Positions 54,727 through 63,761 of a stretch of 64,000 nucleotides of DNA are shown piece by piece. This DNA is from Balanoglossus misakiensis (lineage: Eukaryota; Hemichordata), in assembly GCA_040954595.2 (NCBI GenBank), contig CM082591.2, positions 10,292,001 through 10,356,000 on the forward strand, given 5' to 3'. A program made the translations under genes and the position numbers. The notes below the pieces were generated by a model. The model was not told the origin of the DNA, ran no database searches, and was given only the letters and a program-made list of their open reading frames with translations. Numbering within the stretch: position 1 is the first letter of the stretch; the number at the start of each line of letters is the position of its first letter.

Positions 54727-54842
54727 GAGAAGTCTTGTTGCAGTAAGGTTTAACTTTATGGAATTTTAGCAAAGTAGTTTCATAATTTTATTTGTATTTT
54801 TAAAATGTTTTCCTGTTTTTTTGTTTACTTTTTTATTTTTTT

Positions 54843-55739
54843 TTACTCCTGTAAGAGGATTGGCTCCGTTTTCAAAATTTTTTCCCCAATAAAAATTGAC
54901 ATTTTATTAAGTGATTTTTCTGTAATATCAGTTGCGTTCATAATGTGTGAGGCAATACCGTCAATGATTTGCCGAACATCATGGTCACGTGAAATTCCAC
55001 TTACATTTTTTCCCACTAGATTGTAATGACGCATATGACATTTTCCACACAGTGGACTTTTTTCTTCAAGGCTTAAGTTCATGTACATACCATGATCATG
55101 AAAAAAACCGTTCACCAAATCAACATTTGAGGCATTATGACACTTTACAGTTGATGTAATACGTTTCCCACAATCTGGCATGCTGCAGTGTTTTTTGTTT
55201 TTCTCCATCCATCTGTTATAGTGCTCTGTGCAAAGAGACACACTTTTAGGAATTGTTCCGATATCATGAGTGTGGAGGTTGAACTGGGCAAGGAAAAGAT
55301 TTTTGTCCTCAACTTCAGTAGAATGTAAAACCGGGCTACCAGAATTACAAATGAAACATATCACCTCCGTGCTTAAGGGATTTTTCTCTTTGGGTTTTTC
55401 TTTTCCTGAAAACTCTCTTTCTAAAGCTAATCGACAAAAATTGCACAAGCAACAATTATGATTAACAGCCTTAGTTTTCAACCACTGTATGTATTCCTGA
55501 GGTTTGTCCACAACATGATACCATCGATTTGCTTTTGCCAATCCACACTTGCCACATGGGCCACATGTCTCTTGATCTGGATGAGCTTTTGCTTTCAGAG
55601 ACCGTACACCACCAAGCCCAGAGATATTTACATGCAACACTTTTGTGTGTAGTTTGTGTGACTGAAAAGAGCCATACATAGGCCGACCATCAGAAGTCAA
55701 TTTAAAACTTTTTTCTGGTAAACCAAGACTGTTTGCCAC
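54843..55739 (-). CDS. Middle part of the Cys-rich protein (copy 2, C-truncated)
   Basis: 298 codons. Here the CGPCGKCG and CCLCNFC segments run in one frame into EKPKEKNPLSTEV, CFICNSGS and PLCGKCHMRHYN, showing what copy 1 looked like before its 2-nt deletion. It breaks off at the duplication junction (ILLQE) at 54848, so copy 2 lacks the C-terminal third. Confidence 0.6.
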   Translation of the reverse strand: MANSLGLPEKSFKLTSDGRPMYGSFQSHKLHTKVLHVNISGLGGVRSLKAKAHPDQETCGPCGKCGLAKANRWYHVVDKPQEYIQWLKTKAVNHNCCLCNFCRLALEREFSGKEKPKEKNPLSTEVICFICNSGSPVLHSTEVEDKNLFLAQFNLHTHDIGTIPKSVSLCTEHYNRWMEKNKKHCSMPDCGKRITSTVKCHNASNVDLVNGFFHDHGMYMNLSLEEKSPLCGKCHMRHYNLVGKNVSGISRDHDVRQIIDGIASHIMNATDITEKSLNKMSIFIGEKILKTEPILLQE

Positions 55740-56283
55740 CCTTTATGAATGTCACGTCACATGAATGGGATGGTTTCAAGTGTAAAACAGATTCTCCCTC
55801 TCCAAACACAACTGTCACATGATGCTTCTGATAGCTCAAGCATCTTCTCTGTATGAAGTTTCTAATTTTTGACAGTCGGACTTCAATATCTGTAAGCAAA
55901 AGAGATGTGATATGTTTATTTCCACTGCGTAATTGCATCAATCTTTTGTTTATCAGTGTCTTTTCCTTGACTAGGAAAGTGTTTTTGACACACTTTGCAA
56001 CCTGGGTTGAATTTAGGACACCTTGACGACGGAGTCTCTGACAATGTTCAACTGCTTTTGAGACACTGTGGTAGGTTTTACAGACACTGCTAAGATGCTT
56101 TTTCACACGCATGGAATCTTTCACAGAAATCTGCCTTTTTGCTTCTGAAAACCGAATTCTTTCAGCCACAAACCGGATAAACAGTTTAAAATGCCACTTC
56201 TGCAACTTACTAGTACAAGAAGATGCCTTCCACATGAGAAGTCTTGTTGCAGTAAGGTTTAACTTTATGGAATTTTAGCAAAG
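54848..56283. repeat. 1.43-kb tandem duplication, copy 2
   Basis: Partner of 53341-54774, in direct orientation. Confidence 0.9.
55702..56235 (-). CDS. N-terminal part of the transposon-like protein (copy 2)
   Basis: Differs from copy 1 by one residue that I can see (KNTFLVKEK for KNTFPVKEK). Same end AAG TTT TAA and same +1 overlap with the following frame. Confidence 0.5.
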   Translation of the reverse strand: MWKASSCTSKLQKWHFKLFIRFVAERIRFSEAKRQISVKDSMRVKKHLSSVCKTYHSVSKAVEHCQRLRRQGVLNSTQVAKCVKNTFLVKEKTLINKRLMQLRSGNKHITSLLLTDIEVRLSKIRNFIQRRCLSYQKHHVTVVFGEGESVLHLKPSHSCDVTFIKGGKQSWFTRKKF

Positions 56284-57146
56284 CTTCCTTACTGGATTTG
56301 CTCAATGCCAGTGATCCACACACTCTCCTTTTCCAACAAAATATGTTTCTTTCCAACATTTAATTTGAATGAAATCAAATATCATCCACAATCAAATGAT
56401 ATATTTGATGTTTGAATATTACAGGAATACTTTCTCAATCAACACAGTCATGAAAAAAGAGAAAATACTGGTCTATGACTACTTCAAATGTTGATCAGCG
56501 TACACATCTGTACTGGCCGAGTTGGTTACTTTAACAATCTGCAAAATAAGGCACAGAAAACTGCAGTTTAGAAAAAAAAATCGCAACAAGCGCTCGCAAA
56601 GACAATGCCGAATGCACACAATCGTGCAATGCCACACCTCGCGGTTTGGCCAGGGCTGTGTTGTGCACGCTGTTAACACTGGCCGCCATTTTGGATTACG
56701 CGCAATTCTCCGATCGACTGACCTAACTTCAGAGGTACGTCTTCCTTGAGTAACGTTCAAGAACACCCTAAAACCATACATTTTCTCACAACACATGTCC
56801 AAAACGGATTAAAACTGTTACTTAAACGAAAAAATTGGCTTGCCAACGAAAATGACGCAGTGTTTTATCAGGCCGTGTACACAGGCCTACAAAACTGGTA
56901 TTTAACCATTGTTTCAAAAAATACGCGTCAGTTTCACGATTTTTTTTCGTGGGCGAAACCGGAGACCTTAAACATTTGGCAGATACCAAAATCATGAGAA
57001 TCACTCACCTCTCTGACTGTATTTTGACGATTTTTTCTTCGCTGAAAAATCGTCTCACGGTCACCGATAGTGAGATGAGGGCGTCCTTCATTTGAAATAA
57101 AACCCCTAATTATGCATGCAAATGAAGTACCCAGCTTTGAGAGTGT
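56284..57146. promoter_or_regulatory. Upstream region of the unit with CpG-rich, YY1-like patch
   Basis: Between about 56580 and 56760 the sequence is CpG-richer and contains GGCCGCCATTTTGG, a match to the YY1 core (GCCGCCATTTTG). It lies about 450 bp upstream of the copy 2 ATG at 56235 and is a plausible promoter for the minus-strand genes. No gene is seen in the remainder. Confidence 0.35.
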
Positions 57147-58249
57147 ATCATCACGCGTACGCCTCGGCGATGAGGAGACTGTTGTTTGTCCTGTGTGACG
57201 GTTTGTGTGTTTCCCCTTTCTTTTCTCTTCTTCGAGTCAACTTATTCTCACACACTGTTTTTTTTTAGATAACCCAGACTCCTCTTGCAAAATCACTCAC
57301 TTTTTTTTTGGAGCGCATTTCTCACTCAATTTTTTTTTCGGCGCATGCGCATACGCTATTCTTTCAAATGCGTCCGTTTTTTTTCAAGTTGTTAAAGACT
57401 ATTATTTATTTTTACAACTGAATGCTCGTTTTTTTATGCACGCTTGTTTTATTTTTTGAATGACAAATATACCATTTTTTACAACTTGGATCTGCATGAA
57501 TATTTTGGGTGACAAATGTGCCTATATATTTTTTTTTCCAAATTTTATATCGTGTTTTTTTTTTCAAATTGCCCGTTTTTTGGGGGTGACAAATGTTCCT
57601 ATAATTTTTTTTTTCAAATTGCTGTCCGTTTTTTTTTTTTTTTTTTCAAATTGCCTGGGTTTTTTTCGGGGGATTAAAAATGTGCTTATTTTTGCAACCT
57701 CAGTGCATCTGCGTTTTTTTAAAAGTGGCCCGTTAGTTTTGGGGTGACATGAGTGCGGGGTATTTTTTCGGTGACAAATATCTCCGTTTTTTATGGCTAA
57801 CATGTTCGTGTTTTTTCTATGTTTGCCTGTGTTGTTTGTTCTGGGGGTGTGCATTTTTTTTAGTTGTAGTCTCTCTTTTTTTTCAAAGAGTGTTCTTTTT
57901 AATACTTTGTGTGTATTTTTTGTGAGGGTGAAGTGTTCGTTTTTCGTGAAAAATGTGCGCATGGTTTTTTTGTGACAAATTAGTTAATTTTTTTTGCAAC
58001 TGCCATGTGGACGTTTTCTTTTTGTTAAGCTTGGTGGTTTTTTTTTTGACAACATGTGAGATTTTCTTCTGTGTGTGTTAGTTTTTTTTTTTTTTTTTTT
58101 TTTACTCCACGACAGATTACTTTTTACACTCGTTGTTTTTTAAACCACCAATAAGTTTTTTTGTTGTGTTTTTTACGTATTTGTTTGTTAAAAGACGTAA
58201 ATTTTCTATAAAATAATGATAAATAGTTTTGAAACACTTGGCGCGCCGT
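57147..58249. repeat. Right long inverted repeat (T-rich)
   Basis: Reverse complement partner of 50672-52025 with many length differences in the T runs. Confidence 0.8.
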
Positions 58250-58506
58250 GGGAATACTGTGACCCAAAGTCTCTGACTAACGAAGAATATACGATTTCAG
58301 ATCAGCTACTCTGGGACGTGATTAAGCTAAAAATAAGGGGCGCCTCTGTAGCCTACGGAAATCAGAAAAAACGTGAAAGAAATATAAAAGAGAAAGATTT
58401 GGAAAGAGAAATAGAAGAACTTGACAGAATTTGTACAGTTTCCCCCTCCGTGATCAACTTAGAAAAATTAGAAGAAAAAAATATGGCAATCGAACAGTTA
58501 AAGGTA
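58216..58506 (+). mobile_element. LINE ORF2 scrap (Tx1/L1-like)
   Basis: About 97 codons resembling the linker between endonuclease and RT of Tx1/L1-type elements: SDQLLWDVIKLKIRGASVAY, KKRERNIKEKDLEREIEELD. No flanking RT or endonuclease, so it is a fragment. Its start overlaps the right end of the long inverted repeat. Confidence 0.5.
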
Positions 58507-58755
58507 TACAGTCGCCTCCAATTTACATACGCCCATATATAGCTGAAATGGCGTATTTGAGGGTTCTAAAGGACATATGGTGGCGCTCTTTTTTCCCGTG
58601 TGCCACCCACTGAAAATCCGTGATTGCCTAGATCTCAAGTTTACCATGGTAACTGTAGGTAAATTTCCATTGGTGACCGTATACCTTTAAGGCAGGCTAA
58701 AGTAGATGCAGCAATTCTGCGCTCTAAAGTATGGGGTGCCATGTGTTAACTTATT
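58507..58755. other. Short gap before the PIDD-like gene
   Basis: Contains an in-frame stop at 58745-58747 just upstream of the LRR exon. No clear 5' exon was found; the true start of the gene may lie beyond the inserted elements or be lost. Confidence 0.4.
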
Positions 58756-59693
58756 ATGATGGGAAACCTGGTCGATCTGGATCTGTCGAACAACGAACTC
58801 GCATGCGTGCCGAAGTCCATTGGAAACCTTCAACAGCTGCAGAAGTTCAACATCAGAGACAACAATTTGTCGTCATTGCCACCGGAAATGGAGGCTATGG
58901 AAAGATTGGAGTCGCTGGACGTGTCAGGCAATCGCCTAGATGAACTGCCGCGAGTCATTTGCACCATACGAACTCTAGAGTACCTCTACATCAATGACAA
59001 TCGTTTGCGTTCTCTCCCACCAGAGATGGCGCAGTTCACGAAGCTCCGGTTCTTGTCTATTCGCGACAACGAGGTGGCGGTAATACCGCCCTCTGTGGCC
59101 AGCCTAACGAACCTTCACTGTTTAAACGCTGGTGGGAACAGGTTGCGAGCGATCGCCCCTGAAGTGAGCAAGTTGCAACGCCAGGAGATCGTCTACATCC
59201 CAAACTGTCGGCTGGGAGACCTGCCCTAACCGGTTTTAATGCTGGCCAGATTAACCGAGCTTCGCGTATATGGAAACGGCTTGACAGAGGTGCGACCTCA
59301 ACGACCTCATGCGACCTCAACAATAACTCGCTGCAAACTTTACCGGAACAGATGGGCAACCTGCAGGATCTCACCGAGCTCACCCTCGACCACAACATAT
59401 TTGCTCAGTTTCCAAAATCCGTGACGTCACTCAGCAACCTTGAGAAGCTGTCCATGGACCACAACAAGTTGCAGGAGGTGCCTGAAGACATCGGCAAAAT
59501 GACAAAGTTGAAGGACTGCCGACTGAACCACAACAACTTAAGCAACAAAGCCTTGCGACGCCTTGCCAAGATAACTGGCCTGAAACGCTTGGAAATCAAA
59601 GGAAACCGAATTACCAGCGTACCGCAAAATATGCCTACGTCGACGATTGTCATGGGCGTTGAAGAATTATCTGAAGAAAGCAGCGATAGTGAC
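58756..59693 (+). pseudogene. PIDD-like gene, LRR exon with stop and deletion
   Basis: Encodes 13 leucine-rich repeats of the 23-residue type (such as LVDLDLSNNELACVPKSIGN and LQKFNIRDNNLSSLPPEMEA) up to SVPQNMPTSTIV and an acidic tail EELSEESSDSD. Donor GACG|GTATGG at 59693/59694. Two lesions: TAA at 59227-59229 in LRR 7, and a frame break with loss of about seven residues between LRR 8 and 9 (about 59290-59320), where GACCTCAAC repeats suggest slippage. From 59352 the frame is open again. The gene is a pseudogene allele or the assembly is wrong. No signal peptide, consistent with a cytosolic protein. Confidence 0.75.
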
Positions 59694-59789
59694 GGTATGG
59701 AATTTTCTTCTCTTTTTCGTAGTACTGACTAGTTAAAAGATAATGCCACTTTGTGCAAGGAAAATACATGTTTTATCATTTTTATACAG

Positions 59790-59872
59790 AAAGCCTGAGT
59801 GACGAATGGAAAGCCGAGGAAGAAATCGAACAGCATGAAGTATATGAGATTAACATTATTCCGGATAAAAAG
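59790..59872 (+). CDS. PIDD-like gene, LRR-ZU5 linker exon
   Basis: After TTATACAG the exon reads SLSDEWKAEEEIEQHEVYEI, NIIPDKK, then AAG|GTATAA. Its two leading bases complete the codon left by the LRR exon; it ends in phase 0. Acidic linker of about 28 residues. Confidence 0.7.
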
Positions 59873-59907
59873 GTATAATCAGCATTTGCACTTACCTGTC
59901 TATGTAC

Positions 59908-60112
59908 ATGTATGTATATATGTATGTATGTATTTATGTATGTATGTATGTATGTATGTATGTATGTATGTATGTATGTATGTATGTATGTATGTATGTA
60001 TGTATGTATGTATGTATGTATGTGTGTGTGTGTGTGTGTGTTTGCGTGCGTGCGTGCGTGCGTGTGTGTGCGTGCGTGCGTGCGTGCGTACGTACGTATG
60101 TATGTATGTATG
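59908..60112. repeat. (ATGT)n with GT and TGCG variants
   Basis: A long microsatellite in the intron between linker and ZU5 exons. Confidence 0.95.
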
Positions 60113-60113
60113 T

Positions 60114-60207
60114 ATACAGGAGGGTAGTAGGAGAAACGGAAGGCGGTAAAATCTCTACAACGCTGTTTCGTGAGTCACTAGCCTTCCGTTTCTCCTACTA
60201 CCCTCCT
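60114..60207. repeat. About 94-bp fold-back element between microsatellites
   Basis: AGGAGGGTAGTAGGAGAAAC on the left is mirrored by GTTTCTCCTACTACCCTCCT on the right, with arms of about 27 bp. It is flanked by (ATGT)n on the left. Confidence 0.85.
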
Positions 60208-60270
60208 TTATACTCCGCTCTACTCTTGTATTGAGCACTTTGGATCGGACCAGTCGAACCGCATACTTCG

Positions 60271-60391
60271 TATGTATGTATGTATGTATGTGTGTATGTA
60301 TGTATGTATGTATGTATGTATGTATGTATGTATGTATGTATGTATGTATGTATGTATGTATGTATGTATGTATGTATGTATGTATGTATGT
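60271..60391. repeat. (ATGT)n microsatellite
   Basis: Second long ATGT tract of the intron, immediately left of the TIR element. Confidence 0.95.
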
Positions 60392-61365
60392 ACAGTCTGG
60401 TCGCAGGGAGGGTAATTAAGGCGGCGAGATCAAAGAGATCTATTTGAATGTGAACGTCACTGAGTGGCAGTTACGGCCGGTTCGAAAAAAATTCAAACGG
60501 AGATTTTCGGTACTACAAGTGATCGTAGTGCATCCATTTTTCTAACACAGTCAATGATAGGATGATTTTTCGTGAAGTTTTAACGACGCGTTCCCGAGAA
60601 TGACAGTTTCGGTATGTTGATTGAAATCGTGGTCCCTGACTCACGGAAAAGATTTCTTGTCTTGAAAAAAATTGGGTAGGTTAGGAAGATATTGAACTAA
60701 GTTACCGTGAAATTATAATGTTGTGAGCCGCTCCGTTGTGGAGTATTGACGGTGTAAAAATTGCCTTCGCCTTCGACGAGTAGAGCCGTGTATACCATAT
60801 GTATACCACTGAACATCCACTGAACTAGGTCAAGGCATGTTGACCTATGACGTAATGGCTTCCTTTTCAACACTAAGTTAACTCTCATTAGCATATTACA
60901 TGCGGAGTCAATTCACTATCACCACGCTGACTGACTACTATGGCACTGTAAATTGTGGTCCTTGACCCACGGCATGGATATATTCATGTCAAAATTTTGA
61001 ATAGAGGAGTTTAATAATATTTCTAAAACCTGAGGGGGTTAATTTTTGTGTGGGTATGGCAGATATTTTTTTTTATTTTTTAACTTCAAGGTCACTTTGA
61101 ATTTTGTGATCACAATTTTGTCAGTGGAAGTAAAGAAATTCTTCTTGATAAAACTTCATGAAAAATCACATGTAGTACACTCATAGTACCAGTAATGTGC
61201 CTGGGGTGAAATAATTGTCAGAAATGGGTTGCAAGTTGCTAAACTTTCGTTCTGAAAAAAAGTTGAAAAACTGTATGCAAATGAAGAATTCAAACGTTAC
61301 TGGCCAGTTCAAGTGCATTGCATAATCCCCTGCTGCTTAATTACCCTCCCTGCGACCAGACTGTT
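60392..61365. mobile_element. 974-bp TIR element inserted in an (ATGT)n tract
   Basis: Ends ACAGTCTGGTCGCAGGGAGG (60392) and its reverse complement (to 61365); TIRs of about 29 bp extend through TAATTAAG. The interior has no open gene. (ATGT)n lies on both sides (60271-60391 and 61371-61396). Non-autonomous DNA transposon; superfamily not assigned. Confidence 0.8.
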
Positions 61366-61481
61366 TAGGTATGTATGTATGTATGTATGTATGTATATGT
61401 CTGTGCGCGAGCTCACTATTTCTGAGACGAACTTTAATATATAAAGGAAATAAGAGAATGACTGCGTCATGTGTTATCTAA

Positions 61482-61775
61482 TCATAGAGGTCATACCGGA
61501 AGAGACTACCGTCCAATTTTTACCTTGAAGTACCCACGTCTGCAGTTGGAAAACATGAACTTCTGAAAGCACAGATCGCGCAAGATTCAAAACTACATCC
61601 CGTCCAGCAAGGGTTCGAGAATCTGGTGTCTGACGTCATCGATGTGTCTCCGCATTCTGTGGCGTTTGAGAAAACCCTGACTCTCGGAATTGGCCTCGAA
61701 TCCTACCAGACAGGACAAAACTTCGCGATTTTGAAAAACGACAACGGCAAATGGGAGGAGTTGCAAACCAAGGAG
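61482..61775 (+). CDS. PIDD-like gene, first ZU5 exon
   Basis: Encodes RLPSNFYLEVPTSAVGKHEL, then LVSDVIDVSPHSVAFEKTLT and NDNGKWEELQTKE, the ZU5 pattern (L-x-V-P-x-x-A-V, then S-D-V-x-x-V-S-P-x-x-x-x-F-x-K). The donor GAG|GTAAAA at 61775 is phase 0 and fits the next exon. The exact start is uncertain: an acceptor at ATCATAG (about 61482) or GGAAG (about 61494) keeps the phase, whereas the strongest-looking CTGCAG at 61545 does not. Confidence 0.65.
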
Positions 61776-62021
61776 GTAAAAGGGAATTTCAGTTTCGTTG
61801 CTGCGAACTTCAAGTTGGCACGCCCTCAAATAAACTACGTATGGTGTACGCATATGGCAGTTCATTTTGCGTACAGAAAAAAACATGACGTGTTCTACAT
61901 ATATTGTTGTAAACGATAATTCTGTGGCCCTGTATAAACTGTGAATCTTCCCGTAAACGTTTGGTTGACATTTTACATTGTATTGCAGGAGCTAAACCCC
62001 AAATTTTGGCATAATTGTGCA

Positions 62022-62562
62022 CTTTGGGTTAAAAGCATGAAACTTGGTACACTTATGCATTGACCCATGGCGGTCATTCTCTGATATGGATCCAAAATGA
62101 CAGCGCTCTCTAGTGGCCAGAAACAGACATTCACACTTTAAAATTGTGCACTTCCGGTTAAAAGCATGAAATTAGGTACAATAATTCATTGATCCATGGC
62201 GGACATTTTCAAATATGGATCCAAAAAGAGAGCGCCCTCTAGTGGCCAGAAACTGACATTTACACTTTTCCCCCATTAATGGCACTCTTTGGTCAAGATT
62301 GATCTGATACATGTACATCAGGATAAGGATAATATACAGAAGAATGTATGGTAGCAAGCATGTTTTACAACCCACATTCCTGTTTCTGAGTGTAACAATT
62401 GACCAAAAAGTGTCATTAATGGGGGGAAAAGTGTGAATGTCAGTTTCTGGCCGCTAGAGGGCGCTGTATTTTGGGATCCATATTGGAAAATGTCCGCCTT
62501 GGGTCAATGAATAATTGTACCAAATTTCATGCTTTTAACCCGAAGTGCACGATTTTTTGGTT
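62022..62562. repeat. Fold-back element with duplicated left arm
   Basis: The block AATTGTGCACTT, GGTTAAAAGCATGAAA, CTCTAGTGGCCAGAAAC occurs twice in direct order (from 62022 and 62143) and once inverted (62385-62562). The centre is unique. Lies in the intron between ZU5 exons. Confidence 0.85.
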
Positions 62563-62647
62563 AACTGCGCTATAAGTCCAACTTCCACCGGCCATCATTC
62601 ACGAACCTTTGCCAAATGAGTTTTTCCCCCTCTCTCCCTTTTTTCAG

Positions 62648-62833
62648 GAAGACGGGTACATAAGTGTGCAAATCAAAAGTCCGTCGATGTTCGCGGCAGT
62701 ATGGCGACGTAATGAGAAGCGCATAACAAGAGTTGTTGGTGAAGAGGGGGTAGAATTCCATAACACGGGCAACTCGCACCATCTTACAATTCCCCCAGGG
62801 GCACTGACAGACAAAGTGGAATTGGTGGGCCAG
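62648..62833 (+). CDS. PIDD-like gene, ZU5-1 end / ZU5-2 start exon
   Basis: Strong acceptor CCCTTTTTTCAG. 62 codons: EDGYISVQIKSPSMFAAVWR closes the first ZU5 and EFHNTGNSHHLTIPPGALTD opens the second. Donor CAG|GTAAGG, phase 0. Where PIDD1 carries a His-Phe-Ser autoproteolysis motif at the end of ZU5, this exon has Ser-Pro-Ser. Confidence 0.85.
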
Positions 62834-63184
62834 GTAAGGACTCGGGCCGGGAACGAATCATACGGAGATAGAAAATTAATTGAGTGTCCTCTTTTTGACT
62901 GTGGCGTTCCAATATATCATAACCTTTCGTCCTTCCTTTCGCTATATGCGACTGTTAATAAACATTACTCTGCGCGATATTTTGCTAAATACATGTTTGT
63001 TATTTGTTCACAAGTTACGTCAAACATTCAATTAGCCAACCACTCAGAATGTACAGTCATTGCGCTCGTCATATCAACACTAATTATTTCCATACGTTAC
63101 AATCCAACCAGGGCATGCACAGAACAGCATACATTTCTTCATTCTTGCAAGCTTAACAAATCAATACATGTGTTTCTACCTCAG

Positions 63185-63489
63185 ATCCTTCACAAACAGT
63201 CGGTGTTGCCCGGTTCGAAAATCACGTTCGGTGGTTTCATTCTGATCGACAAAACAAAACGCAATTATTGTCTGAGAAAACCAGTGATTGTCCAGATGTC
63301 TCCCCCCCCTACGCTCCCCCAGCGGACAAAACTCAGAGGCGGCAAAGAAGTACCAGACCGGCCACAGCTAAGATGCTTCGTAAGCGACGATTATAAGGAC
63401 CCGGACACGTGGGATGACGTCACAGATGAGGTGTCGTTTGAGCGCCGCGGCGAAACCACTGTCAGGTTTACGGCTGCATATTTGGGAAG
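63185..63489 (+). CDS. PIDD-like gene, second ZU5 exon
   Basis: Acceptor CTACCTCAG. Encodes VLPGSKITFGGFILIDKTKR, PVIVQMSPPPTLPQ, VSFERRGETTVRFTAAYLGR, the body and end of the second ZU5. The SPPPTLP segment corresponds to the usual proline-containing P-x-x-x-F strand. Donor GAAG|GTATGC, phase 2. No His-Phe-Ser here either (FTAAYLGR). Confidence 0.85.
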
Positions 63490-63761
63490 GTATGCATGGT
63501 GGGCATTGGAGACAGTTGATAGGTTGAATCATTGAGCATTTTGAGGTATTATATATATTGTGAAAAAAGGGAATATATTGGTGGGGGTGTTAATAACGGT
63601 CCGAGCATGCAACCGGTTAATGAGCGTGTTTCAGTGAGTCGAAAAACATAACGGCCTGTCAAAAGAATCTAAAATATAGAAAATAATGCAAAAAGTTAGC
63701 GATTTTCGTTCTTTCAAGATCAGCATACTTTTTTTCTCGATAGCTACACAGTTGTCTCCAG

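Larger units (their letters stand above)
53341..54774. repeat. 1.43-kb tandem duplication, copy 1
   Basis: Nearly identical to 54848-56283. A T-rich 73-bp spacer (54775-54847) lies between. One informative difference is GAAAACTCTTTC here against GAAAACTCTCTTTC in copy 2. Confidence 0.9.
50672..58249. mobile_element. 7.6-kb unit with more than 1-kb A/T-tract inverted repeats, unclassified
   Basis: The ends (ACGGCGCGCCAAGTGTTTC at 50672 and its reverse complement to 58249) and the inner edges (CGCCGAGGCGTACGCGTGAT near 52010 and its reverse complement near 57150) are inverted copies. The arms in between are A-rich on the left and T-rich on the right, about 1350 and 1100 bp. They enclose a minus-strand, Cys/His-rich protein present in two tandem copies. 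No target duplication could be defined. The right end overlaps the coding-like start of a LINE scrap, so the outer border is uncertain. The size and layout suggest a DNA transposon of a family I cannot name; polinton genes are absent. Confidence 0.6.

Noticed and set aside
50672-58249. Polinton/Maverick element
   Set aside because: Long terminal inverted repeats fit, but there is no DNA polymerase B, integrase, protease or packaging ATPase, and the unit is too small.
62609-63535. Single 308-codon exon covering the PIDD-like region
   Set aside because: The middle (about 62834-63184) has no ZU5 similarity and is bounded by a clear GTAAGG donor and a CTACCTCAG acceptor; it is an intron that happens to be open.
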